A stretch of 64,000 nt of DNA from Actinomycetota bacterium (GTDB lineage Bacteria > Actinomycetota > Actinomycetes > S36-B12). The stretch is taken from assembly GCA_016717115.1 (NCBI GenBank), contig JADKGE010000008.1, positions 142,844-206,843 on the forward strand, read 5' to 3'. A model generated the notes under the pieces. The model was given only the letters and a program-made list of their open reading frames with translations. It did no database searches and was not told the DNA's origin. Made by a program: the position numbers and the translations under genes. Each line of letters begins with the position of its first letter. The stretch's first letter is position 1. Below are positions 17,546-25,790 of the stretch, piece after piece.

Positions 17546-17965
17546 ATGACCCCCCAGACCACCGCACGAATCGCGGCCGCCATCTTCGCCGCAGTGGCCG
17601 CCTTCCAGGTTCTCGTGGCCCTGGGTGCTCCCTGGGGAGCCTTCACCCAGGGAGGGGGCACCGACGGCGCGCTGCCCGTCGTCGGCCGGGGGATCGCCGC
17701 GGTGTCGGCGCTGATCGTGCTCGTCATGGCGGGGGCGATGCTGGCCCGGGCGGGACTGGGACCGTTCCGGTCCGCCCCACGGGTCGTCATCACGGTGCTG
17801 GCCTGGCTCACCACGATCTACAGCGGGCTGGCGGTGATCGTCAACATCATCACGCCTTCGGTGCCCGAACGTGCCGTGTGGGCACCGGTGAGCATCGTCC
17901 TGTTCGTGCTGGTCGTGCTGACGATGGCCAAGACCAGGAGCGCCGCGGCGCAGGAGGCTTCGTGA
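17546..17965 (+). CDS. Small four-helix membrane protein, unknown function
   Basis: 139 residues with helices at about 8-30, 48-68, 80-103 and 111-128, and a basic tail. I do not recognise a family. ATG 17546 has no Shine-Dalgarno sequence but TAGGGT ends 6 nt before it, which marks it as an independent leaderless gene. It lies just after the epimerase gene. Confidence 0.7.
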   Translation: MTPQTTARIAAAIFAAVAAFQVLVALGAPWGAFTQGGGTDGALPVVGRGIAAVSALIVLVMAGAMLARAGLGPFRSAPRVVITVLAWLTTIYSGLAVIVNIITPSVPERAVWAPVSIVLFVLVVLTMAKTRSAAAQEAS

Positions 17966-18017
17966 GGCAGGGTCCGTCGGGTACTGTCGCCGCGCGGGGC
18001 CGACGAGAGGACGAATC

Positions 18018-18494
18018 ATGAACGGGATCAGCACCTTTCTGTGGTTCGATGATCAGGCCCTCGAGGCCGCGCAGCATTACGTGTCGATCTTCCCGAACTC
18101 GCGCATCCTGGGTGACGCTGCCTACGCGGAGAACACTCCCGGTGAGGCCGGCACGGTGATGACCGTGTCCTTCCAGATCGACGGGCGGGACTTCACCGCC
18201 CTCAACGGCGGCCCGCTGTACCGCTTCACGCCGGCGATCTCCTTCCCCGTCTCGTGCGCGGACCAGGCCGAGGTCGACTACTTCTGGGAACGGCTCACCG
18301 AGGGCGGCGGCGAGGGTGGCCAATGCGGCTGGCTGACCGACCGGTTCGGCGTCAGCTGGCAGGTGGTGCCCGAGGCGCTCTTCGGCTACATCGGCGGCCC
18401 GGATCCCGACGGCGCCGCTCGCGCCATGCAGGCGATGCTGGGGATGGGAAAGCTCGACATCGAGGTGCTTCGAACCGCCTACGAGGGTTCGTAG
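18018..18494 (+). CDS. VOC-superfamily protein (PhnB / 3-demethylubiquinone methyltransferase-like)
   Basis: 158 residues, the normal length of this group. ISTFLWFDDQALEAAQHYVSIFPNS at the N-terminus, TVSFQIDGRDFTALNGGP in the middle and YFWERLTEGG...CGWLTDRFGVSWQVVPEAL at the end are the standard pattern. These small glyoxalase-fold proteins are often annotated as methyltransferases without proof; the role is unknown. GAGAGGAC before the ATG serves as a ribosome site. Confidence 0.85.
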   Translation: MNGISTFLWFDDQALEAAQHYVSIFPNSRILGDAAYAENTPGEAGTVMTVSFQIDGRDFTALNGGPLYRFTPAISFPVSCADQAEVDYFWERLTEGGGEGGQCGWLTDRFGVSWQVVPEALFGYIGGPDPDGAARAMQAMLGMGKLDIEVLRTAYEGS

Positions 18495-18594
18495 CCGCCA
18501 GCGCCGAGACCTGCAGCAAGCGTCGCACGGCTGCCCGGGTGTGACGTCTGCTGCAGGTGTCGACTCGACGGCGGACAGCGACGATGATTGACGT

Positions 18595-19557
18595 GTGTGC
18601 TGGCCGGACGTTGTGCCTTGGCTGCGTTCCGGGGACCCGTCGATCGCGTGGCAGGTGGAACGAGAGGTCCTGGCGGAGCCCGAGTCGGTGTGGCGTGCGA
18701 CTCGTCAGCGGGTCGCGGACGACGGCTGGGGCGGACGCATCCTCGAGCATCGGACCAGTGACGGCCTCTGGGCCGGTGCCCTCTACTCCCCGAAGTGGAC
18801 GTCGACCTTCTACAGCATGCAGACCCTTGCCGGTCTCGGCCTGCCGTGCGACGACCCGCGTGCGCGAGCCACTGCCAGCCTGCTCCTCGAGCGCGGGGTG
18901 CGGGCCGATGGCTCCGTCGCCCTGTGGTCGACGGACTCACCCGACACCTGCGTCGCTGGCATGCTGCTCAGGACGGTGGCCTCGTTCGGGCTGAGCGACG
19001 ACGCTCGCACGCGCGCTGTCGTTCATCACCTGCTGGATCAACAACTGGCTGATGGCGGCTGGAACTGTCGGCGGGCCCGGGGGGCCACTCACTCGTCCTT
19101 CCACACGACCCTCAGCGTGCTCGAGGGGCTTGACGCCTGGAGCGCGAACACGGGCGGCGAGAGGATGGATGTCCCGCCGGCCGAGGCGGCCGGCCGGGAG
19201 TTCCTCCTCGTCCACCGACTGTTCCGTTCCCACCGCGACGGCGCGGTCGTGAGCGACGCGATGACGCGCTTCTCCTACCCGCGCTACTGGTACTACGACA
19301 TCCTGCGGGCCCTCGAGTACCTGGCGGCATCCGGCGCCGCGCCGGATGCCCGCTGCGTGGACGCGGTCGACATCGTGCTCGGTCGGCGGGGCCGTGACGG
19401 GCGGTGGAGGCTCGGTCCTCGGCACGGCGGAAGGACGTGGCTGGTCATGGAGCGGGGTGGCGAGCCCAGCCGGCGGGTGACCCTGGGTGCCCTTCGTGTG
19501 CTGACGTGGTGGGATCACTCGTCCGCGCTCGCGGAACCGGGGAGGATGGCCACGTGA
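18595..19557 (+). CDS. Prenyltransferase/squalene-cyclase-like alpha/alpha-toroid protein
   Basis: 320 residues. Repeats of the toroid type are visible: DGLWAGALYSPKWTSTFYSMQTL (about 60-82), DGSVALWS (about 102), LADGGWNCRR (about 150, a QW-like motif) and DGRWRLGPRHG (about 280). No DxDD or other cyclase catalytic motif is seen, so it is probably not a terpene cyclase. GTG 18595 is supported by GATGAT exactly 6 nt upstream; a second in-frame GTG six codons in is possible. It overlaps the next gene by 4 nt (GTGA). Confidence 0.7.
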   Translation: MCWPDVVPWLRSGDPSIAWQVEREVLAEPESVWRATRQRVADDGWGGRILEHRTSDGLWAGALYSPKWTSTFYSMQTLAGLGLPCDDPRARATASLLLERGVRADGSVALWSTDSPDTCVAGMLLRTVASFGLSDDARTRAVVHHLLDQQLADGGWNCRRARGATHSSFHTTLSVLEGLDAWSANTGGERMDVPPAEAAGREFLLVHRLFRSHRDGAVVSDAMTRFSYPRYWYYDILRALEYLAASGAAPDARCVDAVDIVLGRRGRDGRWRLGPRHGGRTWLVMERGGEPSRRVTLGALRVLTWWDHSSALAEPGRMAT

Positions 19558-20150
19558 AGCCGACATTCAGGGTCGAGACCAGCGCGGATCGGGCGCAGGT
19601 GCGCCGCCTCGTGGAGGCGGCGTTCGGGGACGAGGGGCCGGTGATCGCCGACCTCATCGATGTCCTGCGCGTCCATCCGTGCGGACGTGACCACCTGTCG
19701 TTGGTGGCTGACGTCGAGGGGCGGACGGTCGGTCACGCGATGCTGACGCGAGGCCGGCTGGACACGTTCCGCCGGCTCGTCGACGTCGCTGTGCTGGCGC
19801 CGGTGGCGGTGGATCCGCCGCATCACGGCCAGGGCGTAGGCAGTGCTCTCGTTCGTCATGCGCTCGAGGTGGCGTCGCAGGCCGGCTTCCCCGCTGTGTT
19901 CCTCGAGGGCGATCCGGCCTACTACGGGCGGCTGGGCTTCGTGGCCGGCAAGCCGCTCGGCTTCCGCAAGCCCTCGATCCGTATCCCGGACGACGCCTTC
20001 CAGGTGGTGCTGCTGCCCGGGTACGAGGAGTGGATGACGGGGACCCTCGTCTACGCCGAGCCGTTCTGGGACCTCGACTGCGTGGGCCTGCGTGACCCTG
20101 CGTTCCTCGACTGGCTGGGCGCGGAGGTCGTAGCGGGTCGTCAGTGGTGA
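19554..20150 (+). CDS. GNAT-family N-acetyltransferase (YhbS-like)
   Basis: 198 residues. The acetyl-CoA site is VAVDPPHHGQGVGSALVRHAL (motif A, Q/RxxGxG/A). VFLEGDPAYYGRLGFVAGKPLG is typical of the YhbS group. N-terminal RVETSADRAQVRRLVEAAF fits the first strand and helix. The substrate is unknown. The GTG start overlaps the stop of the toroid-protein gene. Confidence 0.9.
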   Translation: MKPTFRVETSADRAQVRRLVEAAFGDEGPVIADLIDVLRVHPCGRDHLSLVADVEGRTVGHAMLTRGRLDTFRRLVDVAVLAPVAVDPPHHGQGVGSALVRHALEVASQAGFPAVFLEGDPAYYGRLGFVAGKPLGFRKPSIRIPDDAFQVVLLPGYEEWMTGTLVYAEPFWDLDCVGLRDPAFLDWLGAEVVAGRQW

Positions 20151-20187
20151 GGGACACCGCGGACGTCGCGGGGCCTGCCCCGATCGG

Positions 20188-20826
20188 CTAGGTCGCGAAC
20201 GCGCTCACGCCCAAGGCGACGGCCATCGCGACGACGAGGCCGTATCCGAACACCGCCGTACCGCGACGCAGGCCCGGTCCGAGACGCGGGCCGAGGAACG
20301 CACCGCCGAGACCGAGCACGAGCTGCCACGAGACCGAGCCGAGGAACACTCCGGTGACGAACAGCAGACCGCTGCCGGGTCCCGTCATACGTCCACCAAG
20401 GCCGGCAGCGAGAGCGACGAAGTACAGGGCGGTCAGCGGATTGATGGCCGTGAGCCCGAAGAAGCGCCAGAAGGCGCCCATCACGCCCTTGCCCTCGCGG
20501 GAACCGGTGTCGTCGAGGTCCTTCGCTGGGTCGGTGCGCAGCGCCCCGATCATGCCGCGCAGTCCGATCGCGAGAAGCACGAGTGCGGCGACGATCTTCA
20601 CGGTCGTCTCGCGACCGGTCAGCAGACTCGACACGAGAGTGCCCGCGAGGAGGGCCAACGTGGCGTACACGAGGTCGACGGTCGCGACGCCGAAGGCGGC
20701 GGCGGCCGCGGAGGCGTGCCCACGGCGAAGGCCCTCGGTGATGAGCAGGACCCCGATGGCGCCGAGGGGCACCGCGATGGCGAGGCCCGCGAGCACACCG
20801 GCGACCAGCGCGCCCACAGGATCCAC
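20188..20826 (-). CDS. LysE-family amino-acid exporter
   Basis: 212 residues and six helices. N-terminal GVLAGLAIAVPLGAIGVLLITEGLRRG and FWRFFGLTAINPLTALYFVALA are LysE/RhtB features; the NP pair in helix 4 is conserved. It exports small solutes such as amino acids across the membrane. GTG 20826 is preceded by CATGCT at 6 nt (minus strand), a one-base variant of the leaderless -10 seen elsewhere here. Confidence 0.9.
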   Translation of the reverse strand: MDPVGALVAGVLAGLAIAVPLGAIGVLLITEGLRRGHASAAAAAFGVATVDLVYATLALLAGTLVSSLLTGRETTVKIVAALVLLAIGLRGMIGALRTDPAKDLDDTGSREGKGVMGAFWRFFGLTAINPLTALYFVALAAGLGGRMTGPGSGLLFVTGVFLGSVSWQLVLGLGGAFLGPRLGPGLRRGTAVFGYGLVVAMAVALGVSAFAT

Positions 20827-20908
20827 GGCGCAAGCATGGCAGTCGCCCTGACGGGGCCCTGTCGAAGCCCACGCGCGGGCAGCGGGGTTGGGCTGGAGAT
20901 ACTGAACC

Positions 20909-21760
20909 GTGACCGATTCCCCGGAGTCGTCGGCAACGAGCCTGACGGACCTGCCCGTGGACCAGCGCACAGCGCTCCTCGCAGCCGCGCCCAACTTCCG
21001 TGATGCCGGGGGACTCGACGCAGGACGTGGTCGCGACCTGCGGTCGGGCACCTTCTTCAGAACCGGGCAGCTGGTCGCGATGGACGCGGCGGCCCAGGCG
21101 GCCCTCACGTCCCTGGGTATCGCGCGGGTGTTCGATCTGCGGACCGAGGCCGAGCGCGTCGGCGGCCCCGACACGCTGCCGCTGCACGTCGAGCTGGTGA
21201 TCGCGGACGTTCTTGCCGACACTCCCCACAGTGGCGCCACGGCGGTGGCCGCTCTTGGCAACAGCCGCGGCAGGGGGTTCCCGGTGGACGAGATCGATGC
21301 GGTCATCGGGGGAGGTCGGGCCAAGGACCTCATGATCGACACCTACCGGGACTTCATCCAGCTCCCGTCGGCCAACGCGGCCTACCGAGCTCTGGTCTCC
21401 TCGGTGATTCACGACTCCGGTGCGGTCGCCTTCCACTGCACGGCGGGCAAGGACCGCACCGGTTGGGCGGCGGCCCTCCTGCAGATGGTGGCGGGCGTCG
21501 ACGAGACCGCGGTCATGGCCGACTACCTGGCGAGCAACGCCCGCACCGCGGCCCAGTACGGCCCCGTGGTCGACGCCTTCGGCGCGGCCGGCGGCGATGC
21601 GGCCGCGCTGAGGTGCCTCGTCGACGTCGACGAGGACTACCTCGAGGCGGCCCTCGCGCAGATGACCGCAACACACGGGGGATGGGAGGCCTACCTCGGC
21701 AACGGACTGGGGCTCAGCGCGGCCGAGATGGACACCCTGACGGAGCGGCTCCTCGCCTGA
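20909..21760 (+). CDS. MptpB-like tyrosine/serine protein phosphatase
   Basis: 283 residues. The P-loop HCTAGKDRTGWAAALL (about residues 173-188) is the CX5R signature of the bacterial PTP/inositol phosphatase group with the extra K-D-R typical of mycobacterial PtpB. NFRDAGG near residue 29 and DLRTEAER near residue 77 are family motifs. It dephosphorylates phosphotyrosine, phosphoserine or phosphoinositides. It starts at GTG with GATACT 5 nt upstream. It ends in a hairpin facing the ybaK-like gene. Confidence 0.9.
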   Translation: MTDSPESSATSLTDLPVDQRTALLAAAPNFRDAGGLDAGRGRDLRSGTFFRTGQLVAMDAAAQAALTSLGIARVFDLRTEAERVGGPDTLPLHVELVIADVLADTPHSGATAVAALGNSRGRGFPVDEIDAVIGGGRAKDLMIDTYRDFIQLPSANAAYRALVSSVIHDSGAVAFHCTAGKDRTGWAAALLQMVAGVDETAVMADYLASNARTAAQYGPVVDAFGAAGGDAAALRCLVDVDEDYLEAALAQMTATHGGWEAYLGNGLGLSAAEMDTLTERLLA

Positions 21761-21780
21761 TCCCCCTCGGGGCTCAGGCG
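21754..21780. terminator. Bidirectional hairpin between the phosphatase and ybaK-like genes
   Basis: CGCCTGA (21754-21760) pairs perfectly with TCAGGCG (21774-21780), with an inner CCCC/GGGG pairing. Both stop codons, TGA 21758-21760 and the minus-strand TGA at 21774-21776, are part of the stem. Confidence 0.6.
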
Positions 21781-22256
21781 CCGATCTCGGCGGCTTCTCC
21801 CGCCGTGATGCGCAGCAGTTCGTCGTAGCTCGTCGGGAAGACGTAGTGCGGATGCCCGCCCGCGGCCCAGACCTCGTCGAACCGGCTCAGGGCGATGTCG
21901 ACGATCGTGCGCATGGGGTGCGGGTAGCCCACCGGTGCCACGCCGCCGATGGCGAACCCCGTCGCCTTGCGCACTTGATCGGCCGACGCCTTGGTGATCT
22001 CGCTGACCTCGAGGATCGCGGCCAGCTGCAGCGTGTCGACACGGTGACCGCCGGACGCGATGACGAGCACCGGCACGCCGTCGCCCAGGAAGATCAGAGA
22101 GCTCGCGATCTGGCCCACCTCGATGCCGAGGGCGTCTGCGGCCTCCTTAGCCGTGCGGGCGCTGTCGTCGAGGGCGCGCACCTCGCCCCGTGCACCGAGC
22201 AGAGCCAGTGCCTTGCGCACCTTGATGACGGACTGCTGCTCGCTCTGCTCGCTCAT
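21774..22256 (-). CDS. YbaK/ProX-type aminoacyl-tRNA deacylase domain protein
   Basis: 160 residues of the YbaK/prolyl-tRNA editing fold. Conserved stretches: VLVIASGGHRVDTLQLA (about 66-82), ATGFAIGGVAPVGYP (about 103-117), VWAAGGHPHYVFPTSYDEL near the end. These act in trans to hydrolyse misacylated tRNAs such as Cys-, Ala- or Ser-tRNA(Pro). TAGCCT 6 nt before ATG 22256 on the minus strand suggests a leaderless promoter just past the end of the LacI gene. A second family member is at 35.2 kb. Confidence 0.85.
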   Translation of the reverse strand: MSEQSEQQSVIKVRKALALLGARGEVRALDDSARTAKEAADALGIEVGQIASSLIFLGDGVPVLVIASGGHRVDTLQLAAILEVSEITKASADQVRKATGFAIGGVAPVGYPHPMRTIVDIALSRFDEVWAAGGHPHYVFPTSYDELLRITAGEAAEIGA

Positions 22257-22272
22257 GCGTGGAGGCTAGTAC

Positions 22273-23286
22273 TCATCGGGTTCGCGGACGGGATGGGGCG
22301 GTGGAGGCCCGCACGATGAGCTGAGGCTGGAACTGGACGCGCTGGTGCGCATGGGTGGCGGGATCCTCGCACTCGCCGATGACGAGCTTGGCGGCCGCGT
22401 AGCCCAGTTCGTACTTGGGCTGTCGGACGGAGGTCAGCGGTACTGCGGCGCTGGCCGCGAACTCGATGTCGTCGTACCCGATGACGGAGACGTCGTCCGG
22501 CACCTTCAGGCCCGCGCGGTTCAGTGCGCGGATCGCTCCAAGTGCCAGGAGGTCGTTGGCGCACAGCAGTGCGGTGGCGTCGAGTCCGTTCGCGAGCGCA
22601 GAGTCCATGGCGGTGTCGCCCGCGGCCGTGGTCATCTGAGCCGCGGCGATCCGGGTGACGTGCACCTTCGCGCTGCGGGCCGCCTTCATGAGTCCCGCCT
22701 CCCTGTCGGACACCCGGGGGATGTCGCGCGGACCGGCCAGCCATACCAGCCGCGTGTGCCCGAGCTCGATCGCGTGCTCGGCGGCCAGGCCGCCGCCGAG
22801 GGTGTCGTCGACGGAGGCGCTGCACACATCGTGGCTGATCGCGGCGTTGCCGAGCAGCGTCACGGCAACGCCGTGCTGCAGCAGGCGGCTCAACGGTTTG
22901 AGGCTCTTGCGGACCGGAGCGATGAGGATTCCGCCGACGCGCTGGGACTCGAGCACGGCGAGGTACCGGTCCTCGCGCTCAGCCTGCTCGTCGGAGTTGC
23001 ACAGGATCACCACGTACCCGGACTCGAGGGCGGCATCCTCGACCCCCCTCGCGACCTCCATGAAGTAGGGGTTGGCGATGTCGGGAACGACCAGGCCCAG
23101 GACCTTCGCCCGGCCGGCCCGAAGCTGCTGGGCGGCGGCACTCGGGATGAAGCCGAGATCGCGAATGGCTTCCTCGACGCGCAGGCGGGTCGAGGTCGCG
23201 ACGAGGTCGGGGTGGTTGAGGACGTTGGACACGGTGCCGAGCGAGACCGACGCCCGGGCGGCGACGTCCTTCATGCTCGCTGCCAT
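22273..23286 (-). CDS. LacI-family regulator of the rhamnose genes
   Basis: 337 residues. N-terminal LacI helix-turn-helix MKDVAARASVSLGTVSNVLNHP (about 5-26). The periplasmic-binding-protein-like effector domain includes VLGLVVPDIANPYFMEVARG and VIGYDDIEF. ATG 23286 has AAGG about 8 nt upstream. It is divergent from the rhaI remnant and rhaD-rhaB-lldD, with a palindromic site between, so it is probably a repressor released by L-rhamnose or a derivative. The effector is inferred from neighbours only. Confidence 0.85.
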   Translation of the reverse strand: MAASMKDVAARASVSLGTVSNVLNHPDLVATSTRLRVEEAIRDLGFIPSAAAQQLRAGRAKVLGLVVPDIANPYFMEVARGVEDAALESGYVVILCNSDEQAEREDRYLAVLESQRVGGILIAPVRKSLKPLSRLLQHGVAVTLLGNAAISHDVCSASVDDTLGGGLAAEHAIELGHTRLVWLAGPRDIPRVSDREAGLMKAARSAKVHVTRIAAAQMTTAAGDTAMDSALANGLDATALLCANDLLALGAIRALNRAGLKVPDDVSVIGYDDIEFAASAAVPLTSVRQPKYELGYAAAKLVIGECEDPATHAHQRVQFQPQLIVRASTAPSRPRTR

Positions 23287-23339
23287 GAGTCGCCCTTCCC
23301 CCGTCGCTGCTTCGGACATCATGGATCGTAGGGGTGAAA

Positions 23340-23351
23340 TGAAACGTGTCA
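23340..23351. promoter_or_regulatory. Probable LacI-family operator
   Basis: TGAAACGTGTCA is a near-palindrome (TGA..ACGT..TCA) of the LacI-operator type with a central CG, placed 54 bp upstream of the regulator start and in front of the rhamnose genes. Confidence 0.45.
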
Positions 23352-23454
23352 ATTTGGCGACGGGGGAATCCTGGAATTCGACTGACATGACCCGCACCCC
23401 ACCGTACTTTCGGCGCCAGCGTGATTGGAAGGGTTCAATTCGACTGGAGCCCGG

Positions 23455-23699
23455 CGTGGCTTCATGCTCACCCAGTGCCACAGCATCGAGCCCAAGACCC
23501 CGGTCGGATTCGGTCGATCCTCAACGTGCAGGAGTCGGTGGCCAAGGTGCCCCTCGTCGACCAGGCGCCCGTTGCTCGCCGAAGAGCGGGTCGAGCGCGG
23601 ACTCGACCCCGAGCCGATGAGGGCCGACGCGTCGTCCGGATACGCTGAGCGAATCGCCGCTGAGCGGGTAGGCGGGAGCCAGGCCGGCTGGGCGCCTGA
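23455..23699 (+). pseudogene. rhaI: Remnant of L-rhamnose isomerase (C-terminal part)
   Basis: Three frames in succession spell pieces that fit the C-terminus of the non-E. coli RhaI family: FMLTQCHSIEPKTP (23461-), IRSILNVQESVAKVPLVDQA (23508-), then PLLAEERVERGLDPEP and SGYAERIAAERVGGSQAGW (to 23690). Adding one G would end it as GWGA-stop at 23697-23699, the ending I recall for this family. About 280 N-terminal residues are absent: only about 150 bp separate the fragment from the lacI start. About 25 residues also seem to be missing between LVDQA and RPLLAE. The family match is from memory of conserved motifs and not from an alignment. Position, between the regulator and rhaD, is where rhaI normally lies. 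Confidence 0.6.
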
Positions 23700-23742
23700 C
23701 CACGATGACCGCCGACGCATCGAGACAAGGAATCCATTCGAC

Positions 23743-25783
23743 ATGACCGTCCCGACACCCGCCGCAGATCTCCTCGGCCGGTCGAACCGCCTCGGCGCCG
23801 ACCGCCGCAACACCAACTTCGCGGGGGGAAACACCTCGGCGAAGGGCACGGCCATCGACCCCGTCACGCAGGAGCCCGTGGAGCTGATGTGGGTGAAGGG
23901 GTCGGGAGGAGACCTCGGGACCCTCACCGAGGCCGGCCTGTCGGTGCTGCGGATGGACCGGCTGCGTGCGCTCGTCGGCGTGTACCCCGGCGTCGACCGC
24001 GAGGACGAGATGGTGCACGCCTTCGACTACTGCCTGCACGGAACCGGCGGGGCCGCTCCGTCGATCGACACCGCCATGCACGGGTTGGTCGAGTGCGCGC
24101 ACGTCGACCACCTGCATCCGGACTCGGGTATCGCCCTGGCGACCGCGGCGGACGGTGAGGCCCTGACGGCGCAGTGCTTCGGCGACCGTGTCGTGTGGGT
24201 GCCGTGGCGACGACCGGGCTTCCAGCTCGGACTGGACATCGCGGAGATCCAGCGCGAGAACCCCCTGGCGATCGGCTGCATCCTGGGCGGGCATGGCATC
24301 ACGGCCTGGGGTGCGACCAGTGAGGAGTGCGAGAGCAACTCCCTCGAGATCATCCGGTCCGCCGAGGCGTTCCTCGCCGAGAACGGCACAGGGGAGCCCT
24401 TCGGCGAGGTCATCGCGGGGTACGAGCCACTGCCCGACGACGAGCGTCGAGGCCCGTGCCGCGGCCCTCGCGCCGGTGGTCCGGGGGATCGCGTCGGCGG
24501 ACCGCCGCATGGTGGGGCACTTCGACGACAGCGCCGTCGTGCTCGACTTCGTCAGCCGCGAGCGCCATCCGGAACTGGCGGCCCTGGGCACCTCGTGTCC
24601 CGACCACTTCCTTCGCACCAAGATCCGTCCGATGGTGCTGGACCTGCCGCCGAGCGCGCCCATCGACGAGGTGATCGAACGGCTCCACGCGCTCCACGTG
24701 GAGTACCGCGAGCACTACGCCGCCTACTACGCGCGATACGCGACGCCGGACAGCCCACCGATGAGGGGGGCCGACCCGGCAATCGTCCTGGTGCCCGGTG
24801 TGGGCATGTTCTCCTTCGGCGCGAACAAGCAGACCGCGAGAGTGGCGGGCGAGTTCTACATCAACGCCATCAACGTCATGCACGGCGCCGAGTCCGTCTC
24901 CACGTATGCCCCGATCGACGAGCGCCAGAAGTTCCGCATCGAGTACTGGGTGCTCGAGGAGGCGAAGCTCCGGCGGCTGCCCAAGCCCAAGCGGCTGGCC
25001 ACGCGCGTGGCACTGGTCACCGGCGGCGCGAGCGGTATCGGTCGCGCCACCGTGAAGGCGCTGGTGGCGGAAGGCGCGTGCGTGGTCGTGGCCGACCGCG
25101 ACCTCGAGGGAGCGGCGGCGCTTGCCGCCGAGCTCGGTGGACCGGACACGGCGGTCGCGATCGAGGCCGACGTCACGTCGGAGGACGCGATCCGGGCGCT
25201 CATGGCGGAGGCGTGCCTCGCCTTCGGGGGAGTCGACCTGGTGGTCAACAACGCCGGCCTGTCGGTGAGCCGGGCCCTGGTCGACACCACGGTCGAGGAC
25301 TGGGACATCCAGCACGACGTGATGTCGCGCGGCTCCTTCCTCATCAGTCGCGAGGCGGCCCGGGTGATGATCGCCCAGCGGATGGGCGGCGACATCGTCT
25401 ACATCGCCAGCAAGAACGCCATCTTCGCCGGGCCCTCGAACATCGCCTACAGCGCGGCCAAGGCGGCGCAGGCGCATCAGGTACGGCTGCTCGCAGTCGA
25501 GCTCGGCGAGTTCGGTATCCGGGTCAACGGGATCAACCCCGACGGTGTCGTCCAGGGCTCGGGGCTCTTCGCGAGCGGCTGGGGTGCCAACCGAGCCGCC
25601 GTGTACGGCGTCAAGGAGGAGGACCTCGGGCAGTTCTACGCGCAGCGCACCATCCTCAAGCGCGAGGTCCTGCCGGAGCATGTGGCCAGTGCAGTGGCGG
25701 CCCTGGTGTCGGAGGAGTTCTCCCGAACGACGGGCCTCCTCGTTCCGGTCGACTCCGGCGTCGCCGCCGCCTTCCTCCGCTGA
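23743..25783 (+). pseudogene. rhaD: Bifunctional rhamnulose-1-phosphate aldolase / short-chain dehydrogenase, one-base frameshift
   Basis: Fusion of about 679 residues. The N-terminal class II aldolase (about 1-420) has NTNFAGGNTSAKG, HVDHLHPDS (zinc histidines) and GGHGITAWG. The C-terminal SDR (about 425-675) has VALVTGGASGIGRATVKAL, NNAGLSV and YSAAKAAQAHQ (YxxxK). It splits rhamnulose-1-P to DHAP and L-lactaldehyde and converts the lactaldehyde. The frame must shift by +1 between PLPDDE and VEARAAALAPVV, at about 24442-24448, so one extra base is present. AAGGAA lies before ATG 23743. The frameshift may be an error or real decay, given the broken genes on both sides. Confidence 0.85.
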
Positions 25784-25790
25784 GGCTGCC

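Noticed and set aside
18595..19557. Terpene or squalene-hopene cyclase
   Set aside because: It has toroid repeats but no DxDD or metal-binding motif, and is half the usual length.
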